Below, in pieces: positions 53,429 through 61,740 of a stretch of DNA of 64,000 bases (position 1 is its first letter; each line of letters opens with the position of its first letter). This DNA is from G051903925 sp051903925 (GTDB lineage Bacteria; Pseudomonadota; Alphaproteobacteria; Zavarziniales; Zavarziniaceae): contig NZ_CP173678.1 of NCBI RefSeq assembly GCF_051903925.1, positions 1,302,001 through 1,366,000 of the forward strand. Reading direction: 5' to 3'. Position numbers and translations under genes: made by a program. Under the pieces are notes generated by a model, which searched no databases, was not told where the DNA came from, and saw only the letters and a program-made list of their open reading frames with translations.

Positions 53429-56400
53429 TCAATAGGCTTCTGAGGGACCGGCGGCCGGCGCACCGGCCGCGTCATGCTGGACCCGGTCGGCGCGCAGCCG
53501 CTCCAGCGGTGCCTTGCCGAAGCGCAGGAACAGCGCGGGTGTCAGCACGGCGTCGAGCAGGGTGGCGCTGACCAGGCCGCCAAAGATCGTGACGGCCACG
53601 GGGTGCAGGATCTCCTTGCCCGGCGCACCGGCATCGATCATCAGCGGCACCAGCGCCACGCCGGCGGACAGCGCGGTCATCAGCACCGGCGTCATCCGTT
53701 CCATCGAGCCACGCAGGACAAGGTCGCGGCCGAACGGCACGCCCTCGTGCAGCGCCAGGTTCAGGTAGTGGCTGATCTTCAGGATGCCGTTGCGTGCGGC
53801 GATCCCGGTCAGGGTGATGAACCCGATCATGGACGCCACGGACAGCGGCTGACCTGCCAGCCAGAGCGCCACCACGCTGCCGATCAGCGCCAGGGGCACG
53901 CTGCCCATGATGATGAGCGCCAGCACGGCCGAGCGATAGCGGCTGTAGAGGATCGCGAAGATCATGAGCAGCGACAGCACCGACAGGGCACCGATGGTGC
54001 GGGTCGCCTCCTCCTGCGCCTGGAACGTGCCCTCCAGGCTGCTGAAATAGCCGGTGGGGAGGGGTGCTGCCGCCAGCTCGCGCCGGATCTCCGCCACGAT
54101 CGCGGCCATGTCGGCGCGACCATCGGTATTGGCCAGAACGACAATGCGCCGCCTGCCGTTTTCGCGCTGGATCTGGTTGGGGCCGTCCGTCTCCTGCACA
54201 TCCGCCAAAAGGCGCACGGGCACGGGGCCGGCGGGTGTCTCGATCAGCAGGTCGGCCAGTCCTTGCGTCGTCCGCGCCGCGTCGGGCAGGCGCAGCACCA
54301 GGTCGGTGGACCGGCTGCCGTCCAGCAGGCGGGACACGACGACCCCGTTGGACAGGCGGCCCAGCTGGCGGGTCACCTCCGCCGGCGTCACGCCGTGCAG
54401 CGCCGCGCGGCGATGATCGACGGCGACCTGAAGCTGGGGCACGCGGACCTGCTTCTCGACCTGCAGGTCAACCAGGCCGGGGATCGTGGCCAGCCGGGCG
54501 CGCAACGCGTCGGCCAGGCTGCGCAGCGTGTCGAGGTCGTCGCCATAGACCTTGAGCGCCACCTGCGCCCGCACGCCCGACAGCATGTGGTCCAGCCGGT
54601 GTGAGATCGGCTGGCCGATATTGACCGTCATCGGCAGCACGGCGAGGCGTGCCCTGATGTCGGCGACGATGTCGGCCTTGGCTCGGTCCGACGGGGCCAG
54701 CTCGACCTCGATCTCTGACGAATGAACGCCCTCGGCATGTTCGTCGAGTTCGGCCCGGCCGGTGCGGCGGCCGACCGCGGCGACCTCCGGCACCTCCAGC
54801 AGCAGCCGCTCGGCGATCAGGCCCACCCGGTGCGACTCGGCCAGGGAGATGCCGGGATTGAACAGGGTGTTGATCGTCAGCGTGCCCTCGTTGAAGGGCG
54901 GCAGGAACGACCGCGGCAGCGCCAGGGCGGCGATGCCGGCCGCCAGGACGGCGCCCGCGGCCAGCACCAGCAGGAGGCGCACCCGGTCGAAGCCCCAGAG
55001 GACCAGGGCGGCATTGCCCCGCTTCAGCACCCGAACCAGGGCGCTGTCCCGCGCATCCAGCCGCTTCAGCCCGGGCAGCAGGTAATAGGCCATGACCGGG
55101 GTCAGGGTGATCGACACGACCAGGCTGCACAGGATCGAGATGATGTAGGCCTGCCCCAGGGGCGAGAACAGCCGCCCCTCGATCCCCGACAGGGCGAACA
55201 GCGGCACGAAGACCAGGACGATGATCGTGGTCGCATAGACGATGCCGGACCGGACCTCCTGGCTGGCCTGGACGACGACATCGAACACCGACCTGGGATT
55301 GCCGCGCTCCCGGTTCTCGCGCAGGCGGCGGAAGATGTTCTCGACATCGACCACCGCGTCGTCGACCAGCTCGCCGATGGCGATCGCCAGGCCGCCCAGG
55401 GTCATGGTGTTGATCGACAGCCCGGCCAAATGGAACACGAGCGCCGTCGCCAGGATCGAGACGGGGATCGCCGTCAGCGAGATGACGGTCGTCCGGATAT
55501 TCAGCAGGAAGGCGAACAGGACGATCGCGACGACGGCGATCGCCTCCAGCAGCACGCGCTCGACATTGCGGATCGAGGTTTCGATGAAGGTCGCCTGCCG
55601 GAACAAGATGGTATCGGCGCGGATGCCGTTCGGCAGGGCCTGGGTCAGGTCGGCCAGCGCCGCCGTGACCGCCCGGGTCAGGCGCGGGGTGTCGATGTCG
55701 GGCTGCTTCTCGATCGAGACGATGACGGCGGGCCGCCCCATGTAGCCGGCCTCGCCCCGCTTCAGGCGGGCGGCATGGCTCACTTCGGCTACCTGGCCCA
55801 GGGTAACGGGCGCGCCGTCCGCCTGGGCCACGACCAGGGCGCGCAGCTCGTCCAGGCTGGTGCTGTGGGCGATGTTCCGGATCAGGTATTCCCGCGCGTT
55901 CTGGTCGGCAAAGCCCCCGCCCGTGTTGGTGCCGAACCGGGCCAGGGCCGCTTCCAGCTGGCCGAGGGTCAGGCCGAAGGCATGCAGCGCCGGCAGGCTG
56001 GGCGCCACCCGGATCTGGCGCACCTCACCCCCGATCGGGATCACCTGGGCGACGCCCGGCAGGGTCAGCAGGCGCGGCCGGATCACGAAATCGGCCACGT
56101 CGCGCACGTCCATGGCAGACACCCCGTCCGGTGCCGTCACGGCGACCAGCATGATCTGGCCCATGATCGACGACACCGGCCCCGTCTGGGGTGCCACGCC
56201 TTCGGGCAGCCGGTCGCGGACCAGGCTCAGGCGCTCGGCCACCTGCTGGCGGTTGCGCCAGATGTCGGTGCCCCAATCGAACTCGACATAGACGATGGAC
56301 AGGCCCACGCCGGAGACGGAGCGGACGCGGGCGACCCCGGGCAGGCCGTTCAGCTGGGCCTCGATCGGCGTGGTCACGCTCAGCTCGACCTCGGGCGGGG

Positions 56401-56569
56401 CCAGGCCCTCTGCCTCGGTCATGATCGTGACGGTGGGGCGGTTGAGGTCGGGAAAGACGTCGACCGGCAGGCCGGCGGCGACCAGCGCACCCGCCACGAC
56501 CAGGACGGCGGCAAACGCCAGGACCAGCAACCGGTTGCGCAGCGAGAGTGTGACCAGGGCCAGGAACAT
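53429..56569 (-). CDS. Heavy-metal efflux RND permease (CusA/CzcA family)
   Basis: A 1,046-residue inner-membrane proton-driven exporter with the 12-helix RND plan. The HME-type wording is clear in the N-terminus (VTLSLRNRLLVLAFAAVLVVAG, PVDVFPDLNRPTVTIMTEAEGLAPPEVE) and the helix-4 relay IAIGELVDDAVVDVENIFRRL. It exports metal cations such as Cu, Ag, Zn, Co or Cd; the metal is not decided, but the His/Cys-rich partners and lack of a visible czcC suggest specialised use. Its adaptor gene ends 8 bp upstream, so the genes are one operon. No outer-membrane factor is next to it. Confidence 0.92.
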   Translation of the reverse strand: MFLALVTLSLRNRLLVLAFAAVLVVAGALVAAGLPVDVFPDLNRPTVTIMTEAEGLAPPEVELSVTTPIEAQLNGLPGVARVRSVSGVGLSIVYVEFDWGTDIWRNRQQVAERLSLVRDRLPEGVAPQTGPVSSIMGQIMLVAVTAPDGVSAMDVRDVADFVIRPRLLTLPGVAQVIPIGGEVRQIRVAPSLPALHAFGLTLGQLEAALARFGTNTGGGFADQNAREYLIRNIAHSTSLDELRALVVAQADGAPVTLGQVAEVSHAARLKRGEAGYMGRPAVIVSIEKQPDIDTPRLTRAVTAALADLTQALPNGIRADTILFRQATFIETSIRNVERVLLEAIAVVAIVLFAFLLNIRTTVISLTAIPVSILATALVFHLAGLSINTMTLGGLAIAIGELVDDAVVDVENIFRRLRENRERGNPRSVFDVVVQASQEVRSGIVYATTIIVLVFVPLFALSGIEGRLFSPLGQAYIISILCSLVVSITLTPVMAYYLLPGLKRLDARDSALVRVLKRGNAALVLWGFDRVRLLLVLAAGAVLAAGIAALALPRSFLPPFNEGTLTINTLFNPGISLAESHRVGLIAERLLLEVPEVAAVGRRTGRAELDEHAEGVHSSEIEVELAPSDRAKADIVADIRARLAVLPMTVNIGQPISHRLDHMLSGVRAQVALKVYGDDLDTLRSLADALRARLATIPGLVDLQVEKQVRVPQLQVAVDHRRAALHGVTPAEVTRQLGRLSNGVVVSRLLDGSRSTDLVLRLPDAARTTQGLADLLIETPAGPVPVRLLADVQETDGPNQIQRENGRRRIVVLANTDGRADMAAIVAEIRRELAAAPLPTGYFSSLEGTFQAQEEATRTIGALSVLSLLMIFAILYSRYRSAVLALIIMGSVPLALIGSVVALWLAGQPLSVASMIGFITLTGIAARNGILKISHYLNLALHEGVPFGRDLVLRGSMERMTPVLMTALSAGVALVPLMIDAGAPGKEILHPVAVTIFGGLVSATLLDAVLTPALFLRFGKAPLERLRADRVQHDAAGAPAAGPSEAY

Positions 56570-56577
56570 GGTGGCGC

Positions 56578-58152
56578 CTACCGCACCTGGTTCAGCAGTT
56601 CGGCGCCCTGGACCACGATGCGCTGGCCTGGCGCGAGGCCGGCCTGGACCAGCATCGTCTCAGCGTCCAGCGGCTCGGCCCGCACCTCCCGCGGCACGAA
56701 GCGTTCGGCCCCCAAGTGCTCCCAGACTTGGGCCTGGCCATTGGCGCCGCGCACCACGCCGGCCCGTGGCACGGCGATCCCCTCGGTCCGGTCGCCGATG
56801 CGCGCCAGGACGGTGACCAGCTGGCCCGCCCGCAGCCCCGCCGGGGGATTGGTGACGGCGAAGTGGACCGGCACCGCCTGGGACGCTGCGGACCACAGGC
56901 CCGCGCCCCGCCAGTCCAGCGCCAGGACCGTACCATCGGCCAGGCGCGCCGTGGCGGCCGTACCCGGGGCCATGACCTCGAAGCCCAGCGCCTCGACCCA
57001 GAGCCGCGCCGGGTCCGCGATCCGGAAGATGACGGCCTCGGGCGAGGCCATCTGGCCGGCGACGGCGGACGCGGCCGCGATCACGCCGTCCACCGGAGCG
57101 GTCAACGCCTCCCCGCCCCCGCGCACGCGGTCCAGGCGCCGGCGCCGCTCCTGCAGGCCGGCCAGTTCCAGTTCCGTCTCCTCCACCCGGGCGCGCGGCA
57201 CGGCGTCGGGCGTGGCGCGCAGCCGGTCCAGGCGTCGGCGCACGATCGCGATCTGCTGCTCCAGTTCGCCCGCCTGCTGCTGCACGTCGGACGTGTCGAT
57301 GGCCTGGAGAGCCGGTGCCACCCGCGCCAGGACCTGGCCTGCCTGAACCGGTGCACCGAGGCGAGGGAAGCCATCCGGCGGCGGCACCAGGCGGCCGCCG
57401 ACGGCCGAGACGACGATGCCGCTGGCATCGGGGTCGGGGATCACGCGCCCGGGCAACTCCACCGTCCGCGCGCCCGTGGATGACGCCGCCAGTACGGTCC
57501 GGATGCCCAGCAGGTGCTGGGTCGGCTTGGGTACGAACACCGACCCGTCGGCAAGGCGTTGCGCCTGGTCCTGTGCCTGCACCGGCCCCGGGGTCAGCAG
57601 GGCAAGCGCGGCGAGCAGCATGGCCGCAGCCGCCGGCCGGCGACGCAGCAGCGCCATGACGATCAGCCCCGCCACGAAGCCCGCCCCGGCAAGGGCCGCC
57701 GCGGGCACCTGGGGCCAGGGGCTCGCGGAGCCGCCGGCAGCCGGCTCAGTCGGCGGAATGACCAGCGTGCCGGCCAGGATGTCGACCTGGCCGGCCACCA
57801 TCAACGTGAAGATCAGGTCATGCGCCCCCGGCTCGGCGACCCAGGGTGCCGTCACGCGATAGAGGCCCGCTTGGCCCGCCACGGCATCCACCGGCCCCCG
57901 TGGGGTCTCGACGGTGATGACAGCTCCCTCGACCGGCGCATTGTCGGCATAGCGGTCCAGCCAGAGGTCCAGCCCGTCGCCACGGACGACGGCGACCAGT
58001 TCGAAGGCATCCGACATCGCCTCCGCCCTCGGCGCTGCGGGCAGCGTGATCGGCGGCGGCGTTTCGCCATGGTCGTGCCCTTCATGGGCGTGGGCAGGCA
58101 CCGCCAGGGCCAGCAGCACGGCCAGCCATGCTGCGGTCGTCGCAACGGACAC
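56578..58152 (-). CDS. Metal efflux periplasmic adaptor with extra N-terminal membrane domain
   Basis: A 524-residue CzcB/CusB-type adaptor with an unusual front half. Residues 1-22 are a signal peptide, followed by HAHEGHDHGE, a metal-binding run. Residues about 45-130 form an Ig-like beta domain, and 145-195 hold one or two hydrophobic helices (AAALAGAGFVAGLIVMALL and AAAAMLLAALALL). Only after about 205 does the normal adaptor begin (TVELPGRVIPDPDA, PVQAGQVLARVAPAL), with coiled coil and lipoyl halves to the end. The fusion would tether the adaptor in the membrane. Second gene of the metal operon. Confidence 0.85.
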   Translation of the reverse strand: MSVATTAAWLAVLLALAVPAHAHEGHDHGETPPPITLPAAPRAEAMSDAFELVAVVRGDGLDLWLDRYADNAPVEGAVITVETPRGPVDAVAGQAGLYRVTAPWVAEPGAHDLIFTLMVAGQVDILAGTLVIPPTEPAAGGSASPWPQVPAAALAGAGFVAGLIVMALLRRRPAAAAMLLAALALLTPGPVQAQDQAQRLADGSVFVPKPTQHLLGIRTVLAASSTGARTVELPGRVIPDPDASGIVVSAVGGRLVPPPDGFPRLGAPVQAGQVLARVAPALQAIDTSDVQQQAGELEQQIAIVRRRLDRLRATPDAVPRARVEETELELAGLQERRRRLDRVRGGGEALTAPVDGVIAAASAVAGQMASPEAVIFRIADPARLWVEALGFEVMAPGTAATARLADGTVLALDWRGAGLWSAASQAVPVHFAVTNPPAGLRAGQLVTVLARIGDRTEGIAVPRAGVVRGANGQAQVWEHLGAERFVPREVRAEPLDAETMLVQAGLAPGQRIVVQGAELLNQVR

Positions 58153-58214
58153 GGGTCATTCTCCGCTCTGAACGATCGAGGACGCCGCGCGCGTGGCGCG
58201 GCAGGATCAGCTGT

Positions 58215-58622
58215 TCAGACGGAGGATCGCGGTGGTTCGGGCAAGGCGCGCGGCGCCAAGCTGGCCCATACGTCCGGGCGGGCCGGCGCTGGACGGGTTC
58301 CGGGGTTCGGCCAGACGACGGCTGGTTCGGGCGGCAGCAGCACGGGCTGGCAGCAATTGCTCGATGCGCAGCAGGTGCCGTTGCAGTCCTGCGCTTCCTG
58401 GACTAGGGCCGCGTATAGACGTTCGGGGTCGACCGCGACGAGGATCATGCCGTGATCGCCCGACGCCTCCGCCGCCACGAGGCGGCGCGACGAAATATCC
58501 GGTACGGCGACCGGCGACGCGTCATGGCCGGCATGGGCATGGCCGGGCGACGGCAGCAGCGCAGCCGAGCCAGCCACTGCCAGCATCAGCCAGACGATCA
58601 GACGTGTGATCTTCGCCGCCAT
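58215..58622 (-). CDS. Small His/Cys-rich periplasmic protein, first gene of the metal operon
   Basis: A 135-residue protein with a signal peptide ending PGHA, then HAGHD, and a compact Cys cluster at residues 80, 84, 85, 90 and 91 (CNGTCC, SSNCC). The cluster and His run suit binding of a soft metal. The C-terminus is Pro-rich and probably disordered. I do not recognise a named family. It starts the operon, 62 bp before the adaptor gene, and likely acts as a periplasmic metal trap or sensor. Confidence 0.6.
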   Translation of the reverse strand: MAAKITRLIVWLMLAVAGSAALLPSPGHAHAGHDASPVAVPDISSRRLVAAEASGDHGMILVAVDPERLYAALVQEAQDCNGTCCASSNCCQPVLLPPEPAVVWPNPGTRPAPARPDVWASLAPRALPEPPRSSV

Positions 58623-58725
58623 CCACGATTTCTAGTACGCGTGCCGGACGAGGTAAAGACCACAGGCCCTCGGACCGGCAGCAGGCCAACCAGACCCACC
58701 AGATGATCAGTGTGCCCTTTCAATT

Positions 58726-59955
58726 TTGACTGATGGCCACTACGTCGGACGCACTTCGGTCGACGCAGAGGGCGCTCGCGAGATGGTTTCAAGTGGTGAG
58801 GAGCTGGCAGAAGCTCACGGTGTTCCTTCGTTTGCCTCGCTGCCGGCCTACTGCCGAGACATGATTGAGGAGATCCGCCGACTTGGCTGGGATGTCGCCG
58901 CGATGTTGCTGAGTGGCGTTAACCCGTTTGATCCTGGCTACCCGCATGCGCCTAAGGGTGTCGTTTGGCTCAGCCAACTCGCTGACGCCTGCGATGTATT
59001 GATGCGTGAGTCGGCAATCAGTATTCCGGATCTTGTGAGTTACGTCGCCCGCTTAAAAGGAAAACTTCCCACTCCTGGTGAGAAAAACAGGTATGGAAAG
59101 GTTAAGAGGCCAGGAAAGGGCTACACGTCGCCGAAGTTGAGAGAAAACGTTCTTTATGGGATTCGAGTATTGATCGAAGTTAGCGCCTTGGTGATCGATT
59201 TTTCTACGATTTATCGAAATAAAGGTAGAATGCGCGTCGTTCTGGTAGGCTATCGGGAACCGCTACTACTGAGCCCGAGCGGCAGGCCGCCTCGAATCCA
59301 GAGGCGTGCACGTGTACTCGGCGACTGGCTTCTGAACGACTTCCCCGACCCTACAAAAGCGAAGTATTTAGAGGGACTTGACCAAGCGTGTCAGGACATC
59401 TTGGAGGCGCTGATCGGCAGGTGGAAGACCGACCGCACGACCACGATCGACGCCTTGTCCGAGACGGTGATCGAGGCGCGACCCATGACCCCCGTCCACG
59501 CGCATTACATCGCAAGCAGGTTCCTCGAGGGCATCGAACGCCGGGCTGGAGCAGGGTCAGGTGAGCCGAGTGAGCCCCTGACGCGCGCCTCGCCCCTCTA
59601 TGCCGAGCTCGATCGGCTGTATCAGAGCCTGCGCAAGAAGACCGCCGCGCCGGCGGCAGATCCAGTGGGCCAGGCAAAGCGCCGAGCCAAAAAGACAATG
59701 AATGAGGCGCAGCGACGCGCTCAGATGCCAGAGGAGCAGAAAGAACGTGCTCGAGTCACGCGCAACGCGATCGCCCACGCCAGGTCGGACTTCGAGGCGG
59801 AGATTGCCGGACGCCCGAAGACGAAGACGCGGCCGAGAAAGCCGGTCGAAGACCGAGGGATGAAGCGACTGCACACTCGCACCTATAATGAGGAAACTCG
59901 GCGCCTGAGGGCTGCGGCAGCTAAGCCGGACGGTGAGGAGGGCAAAAAGACCTGA
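58726..59955 (+). CDS. Hypothetical 409-residue protein, function unknown
   Basis: I do not recognise this family. The product is soluble (no signal or membrane segment). The front half is mixed helical, with PAYCRDMIEEIRRLGWDVAAMLL and LADACDVLMRESAISIPDLVSYV; a basic stretch KGKLPTPGEKNRYGKVKRPGKG near residue 110; RVVLVGYREPLLLSP near 170; and a Lys/Arg-rich tail from about 300 (KKTAAPAADPVGQAKRRAKKTMNEAQRR) that could bind nucleic acid. The possible starts are TTG 58726 and ATG 58783; neither has a strong binding site. Codon use is more AT-rich at 58980-59400, which suggests recent transfer. It lies beside defence-gene remains. Confidence 0.6.
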   Translation: MTDGHYVGRTSVDAEGAREMVSSGEELAEAHGVPSFASLPAYCRDMIEEIRRLGWDVAAMLLSGVNPFDPGYPHAPKGVVWLSQLADACDVLMRESAISIPDLVSYVARLKGKLPTPGEKNRYGKVKRPGKGYTSPKLRENVLYGIRVLIEVSALVIDFSTIYRNKGRMRVVLVGYREPLLLSPSGRPPRIQRRARVLGDWLLNDFPDPTKAKYLEGLDQACQDILEALIGRWKTDRTTTIDALSETVIEARPMTPVHAHYIASRFLEGIERRAGAGSGEPSEPLTRASPLYAELDRLYQSLRKKTAAPAADPVGQAKRRAKKTMNEAQRRAQMPEEQKERARVTRNAIAHARSDFEAEIAGRPKTKTRPRKPVEDRGMKRLHTRTYNEETRRLRAAAAKPDGEEGKKT

Positions 59956-60484
59956 CCAATCTCGGCCGCTAGCAGCCAGATCCCGTGAGGTTCCTGTGTG
60001 GCTGACACAAACTCCCCAAGTACCCTTTAAGGGTACGCATCTGGATTCCTCGTGCTTTCAACACTCGAGCCTCTCGGCGCGCTTCGCGCGTCCGAGGGCT
60101 CTCGCGAGCGCGTCTCCTTCGCTTCCCGACGGTGCGCTTCGCGCACCTGGTCGCTCAGAGCCGCGCTACAGACAGGACCCTACCGCAACAGCTTGGTGGT
60201 CTCGAGCAACGTCGGCTCCTCCCGGGTCAGCTCTGCCTGCCTGCGGCCCTCACGTTGCTGCGCCTCGTGCCGGCCCTCTGGGTGTCCAAAGACCGCCCCG
60301 CCTGCTCCCGGCCTAGGCGCCATCCCCCTCGCGGACTAAGCGCACCCGCCGGACTTCGCGCTATTTCTCCTCGGTGCGAGTCGCGAACGCGTTGTCACGC
60401 TACGCTGCAACGTTCTTGAAAGTTGAAGGCTGTTGTCGCAGGCGCTGGTTCTGCCATAACTCAATGGGTCGCGGGGGAGGACAC
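59956..60484. other. 529-bp gap before the drmD fragment
   Basis: No gene is supported here. The segment has three symmetric elements: a 17-bp palindrome at 60020-60036, and hairpins CTCGG-GCGCTTCGCGC-CCGAG (60073-60096) and GGTGCGC-TTC-GCGCACC (60131-60147). The rest is GC-rich with frames open in several directions and no family likeness. It may be a mix of terminators and decayed defence genes. Confidence 0.5.
60020..60036. promoter_or_regulatory. Perfect 17-bp palindrome after the 409-residue gene
   Basis: GTACCCTT-T-AAGGGTAC is perfectly symmetric around one T and lies 65 bp after the stop codon. It is a candidate operator for an adjacent defence operon, or a simple terminator stem without a T-run. 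Confidence 0.4.
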
Positions 60485-61187
60485 ATGGGCCCAGAGAACG
60501 TCGGCTCCCTGGCGGTGGTGCGCCATCGCAAGTGGATCGTCCAGGGCGTCACGAGCGCGCAAGCGACCGGCGAGGCGACCCTCGTGGACCTTGCCTGCGC
60601 CGAGGATGACGCCCAGGGCGAACCCTTGAGTGTGTTTTGGGAGCATGAGCCAGGCGCCAGGCTTGTCGATGAGGAAGCCTGGTCGCGGATCGGCAGTCAC
60701 GGCTTCGACGCGCCCGAGCGGTTCGCGGCCTACCTCCACACGCTGCGCTGGAACAGCGTCACCGCGACAGACCCGCGGCTGTTCCAGGCGCCGTTCCGTG
60801 CGGGCATTCGCCTTGACGCCTACCAGCTCGAACCACTGCGCAAGGCGCTGGAGCTGCCCCGCGTCAACTTGTTCATCGCCGACGACGTTGGCCTGGGTAA
60901 AACGATCGAGGCGGGGCTGATCGCGCGCGAACTGCTGCTCAGGCGGCGGATCGACACGATCGTCGTCGCGGCACCGCCCTCGACCCAGCCGCAGTGGCAG
61001 GATGAGATGGAGGCGCGCTTCGGCCTGAGCTTCACGCTGATGGACCGCATGAACATCGCGGCGATGCGGCGCGAGCGCGGTTTCGGGGTTAACCCCTGGA
61101 CGACCGGCTGCCGGTTCGCCATCTCGCACGCCTTGTTGATCGACTCGGCCTATACCGCGGGCCTGCAGGACTGGCTGGGCGGCTTTC
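60485..61187 (+). pseudogene. drmD: DISARM helicase DrmD, 5' fragment
   Basis: The first about 234 codons match the start of the class 1 DISARM SNF2-like helicase DrmD: GSLAVVRHRKWIVQGV, PLSVFWEHEPGARL, ERFAAYLHTLRWNSVTATDPRLF, DAYQLEPLRKALELPRVNLFI, Walker A DDVGLGKT (residues 133-140), then RFAISHALLIDSAYTAGL. After LQDWLGG the frame runs into antisense IS66 sequence, so the remaining helicase motifs and over 800 residues are gone. GGGGGAGGA lies before ATG 60485. The rest of the DISARM set is not in the window. The fragment is not expected to work. Confidence 0.82.
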
Positions 61188-61464
61188 CCCGACGGGGACC
61201 ATGTGTATCGGCAGGCACTCCGGCGATACGAGCTGCTTCGCCCTCTTCCAGGTCCTCGAGCCGCAGCTCGAGCTGGTCGATCTCACGACTTAGGGCTTCG
61301 GACGAGCGGCCGAACTGCATCCCGCGAAGGCGGGCAAGCTGCACCTTGTACTGCTCGATCAGCAGCCGCGCGCCGGTTAGCTCGGCCCTGGCCGTGGCCA
61401 ACTCGGCCTCCCGCTCGGCAAGCTGGCCACGCGACGCGGCCAGCTCTTCGGTATTGTCGCGCAT
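61188..61464 (-). pseudogene. IS66-family TnpC transposase, N-terminal remnant
   Basis: From ATG 61464 the minus strand reads about 92 codons of a TnpC N-terminus: a helix-rich EREAELATARAELTGARLL, then IEQYKVQLARLRGMQFGRSSEAL, DQLELRLEDLEEGEAARIAG and HGPRRGKP. These are the conserved leucine-zipper-like start of IS66 transposases. Similarity ends at about 61188, the join with drmD, and the catalytic part is missing. No tnpA or tnpB is recognisable upstream. The insertion has evidently been followed by deletion of both partners. Confidence 0.8.
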
Positions 61465-61740
61465 CGATCATAAGTTTAGCGGAGCTCGATCCTGCTAGCA
61501 GCTGGCCCCCTGCGGACAGGTGTTGCTAGCCCAGCTTCGTGTTCGCCGAACCGGCAGCAGCTCACCGCAGGCGCGTCACAGCTCCGGGAAGCATGTGATG
61601 TGTTCGAGAAGCTGTTTGGGGTGCAGTGCGGTTGTTGCGTGCAGGTGTCATCACCTCGATGGTCGCCCGTTCGTCTTGCTTTAGTCCTAAGGCCGACTCC
61701 GGTGCTGCACGTTCGAGCCTCGCAACTTCGGGAGAACGGT
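61465..61740. other. 276-bp leader before cas3
   Basis: No supported gene and no CRISPR repeat is seen. The part next to the IS66 remnant may be the element's upstream end; the rest would include the cas3 promoter. No clear -35/-10 pair was fixed by eye. Confidence 0.45.

Noticed and set aside
54722..57346. Open frame of 874 codons antisense to the metal efflux genes
   Set aside because: Shadow frame over intact RND and adaptor genes, with no start signal or domain.
60052..60419. Several overlapping plus-strand frames before drmD
   Set aside because: Three frames are open at once in GC-rich repeats with hairpins; composition is Arg/Ser/Pro-rich as expected for non-coding sequence.
61465..61740. 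CRISPR array next to cas3
   Set aside because: No repeated 25-40 bp unit with regular spacing is present here or elsewhere in the window.
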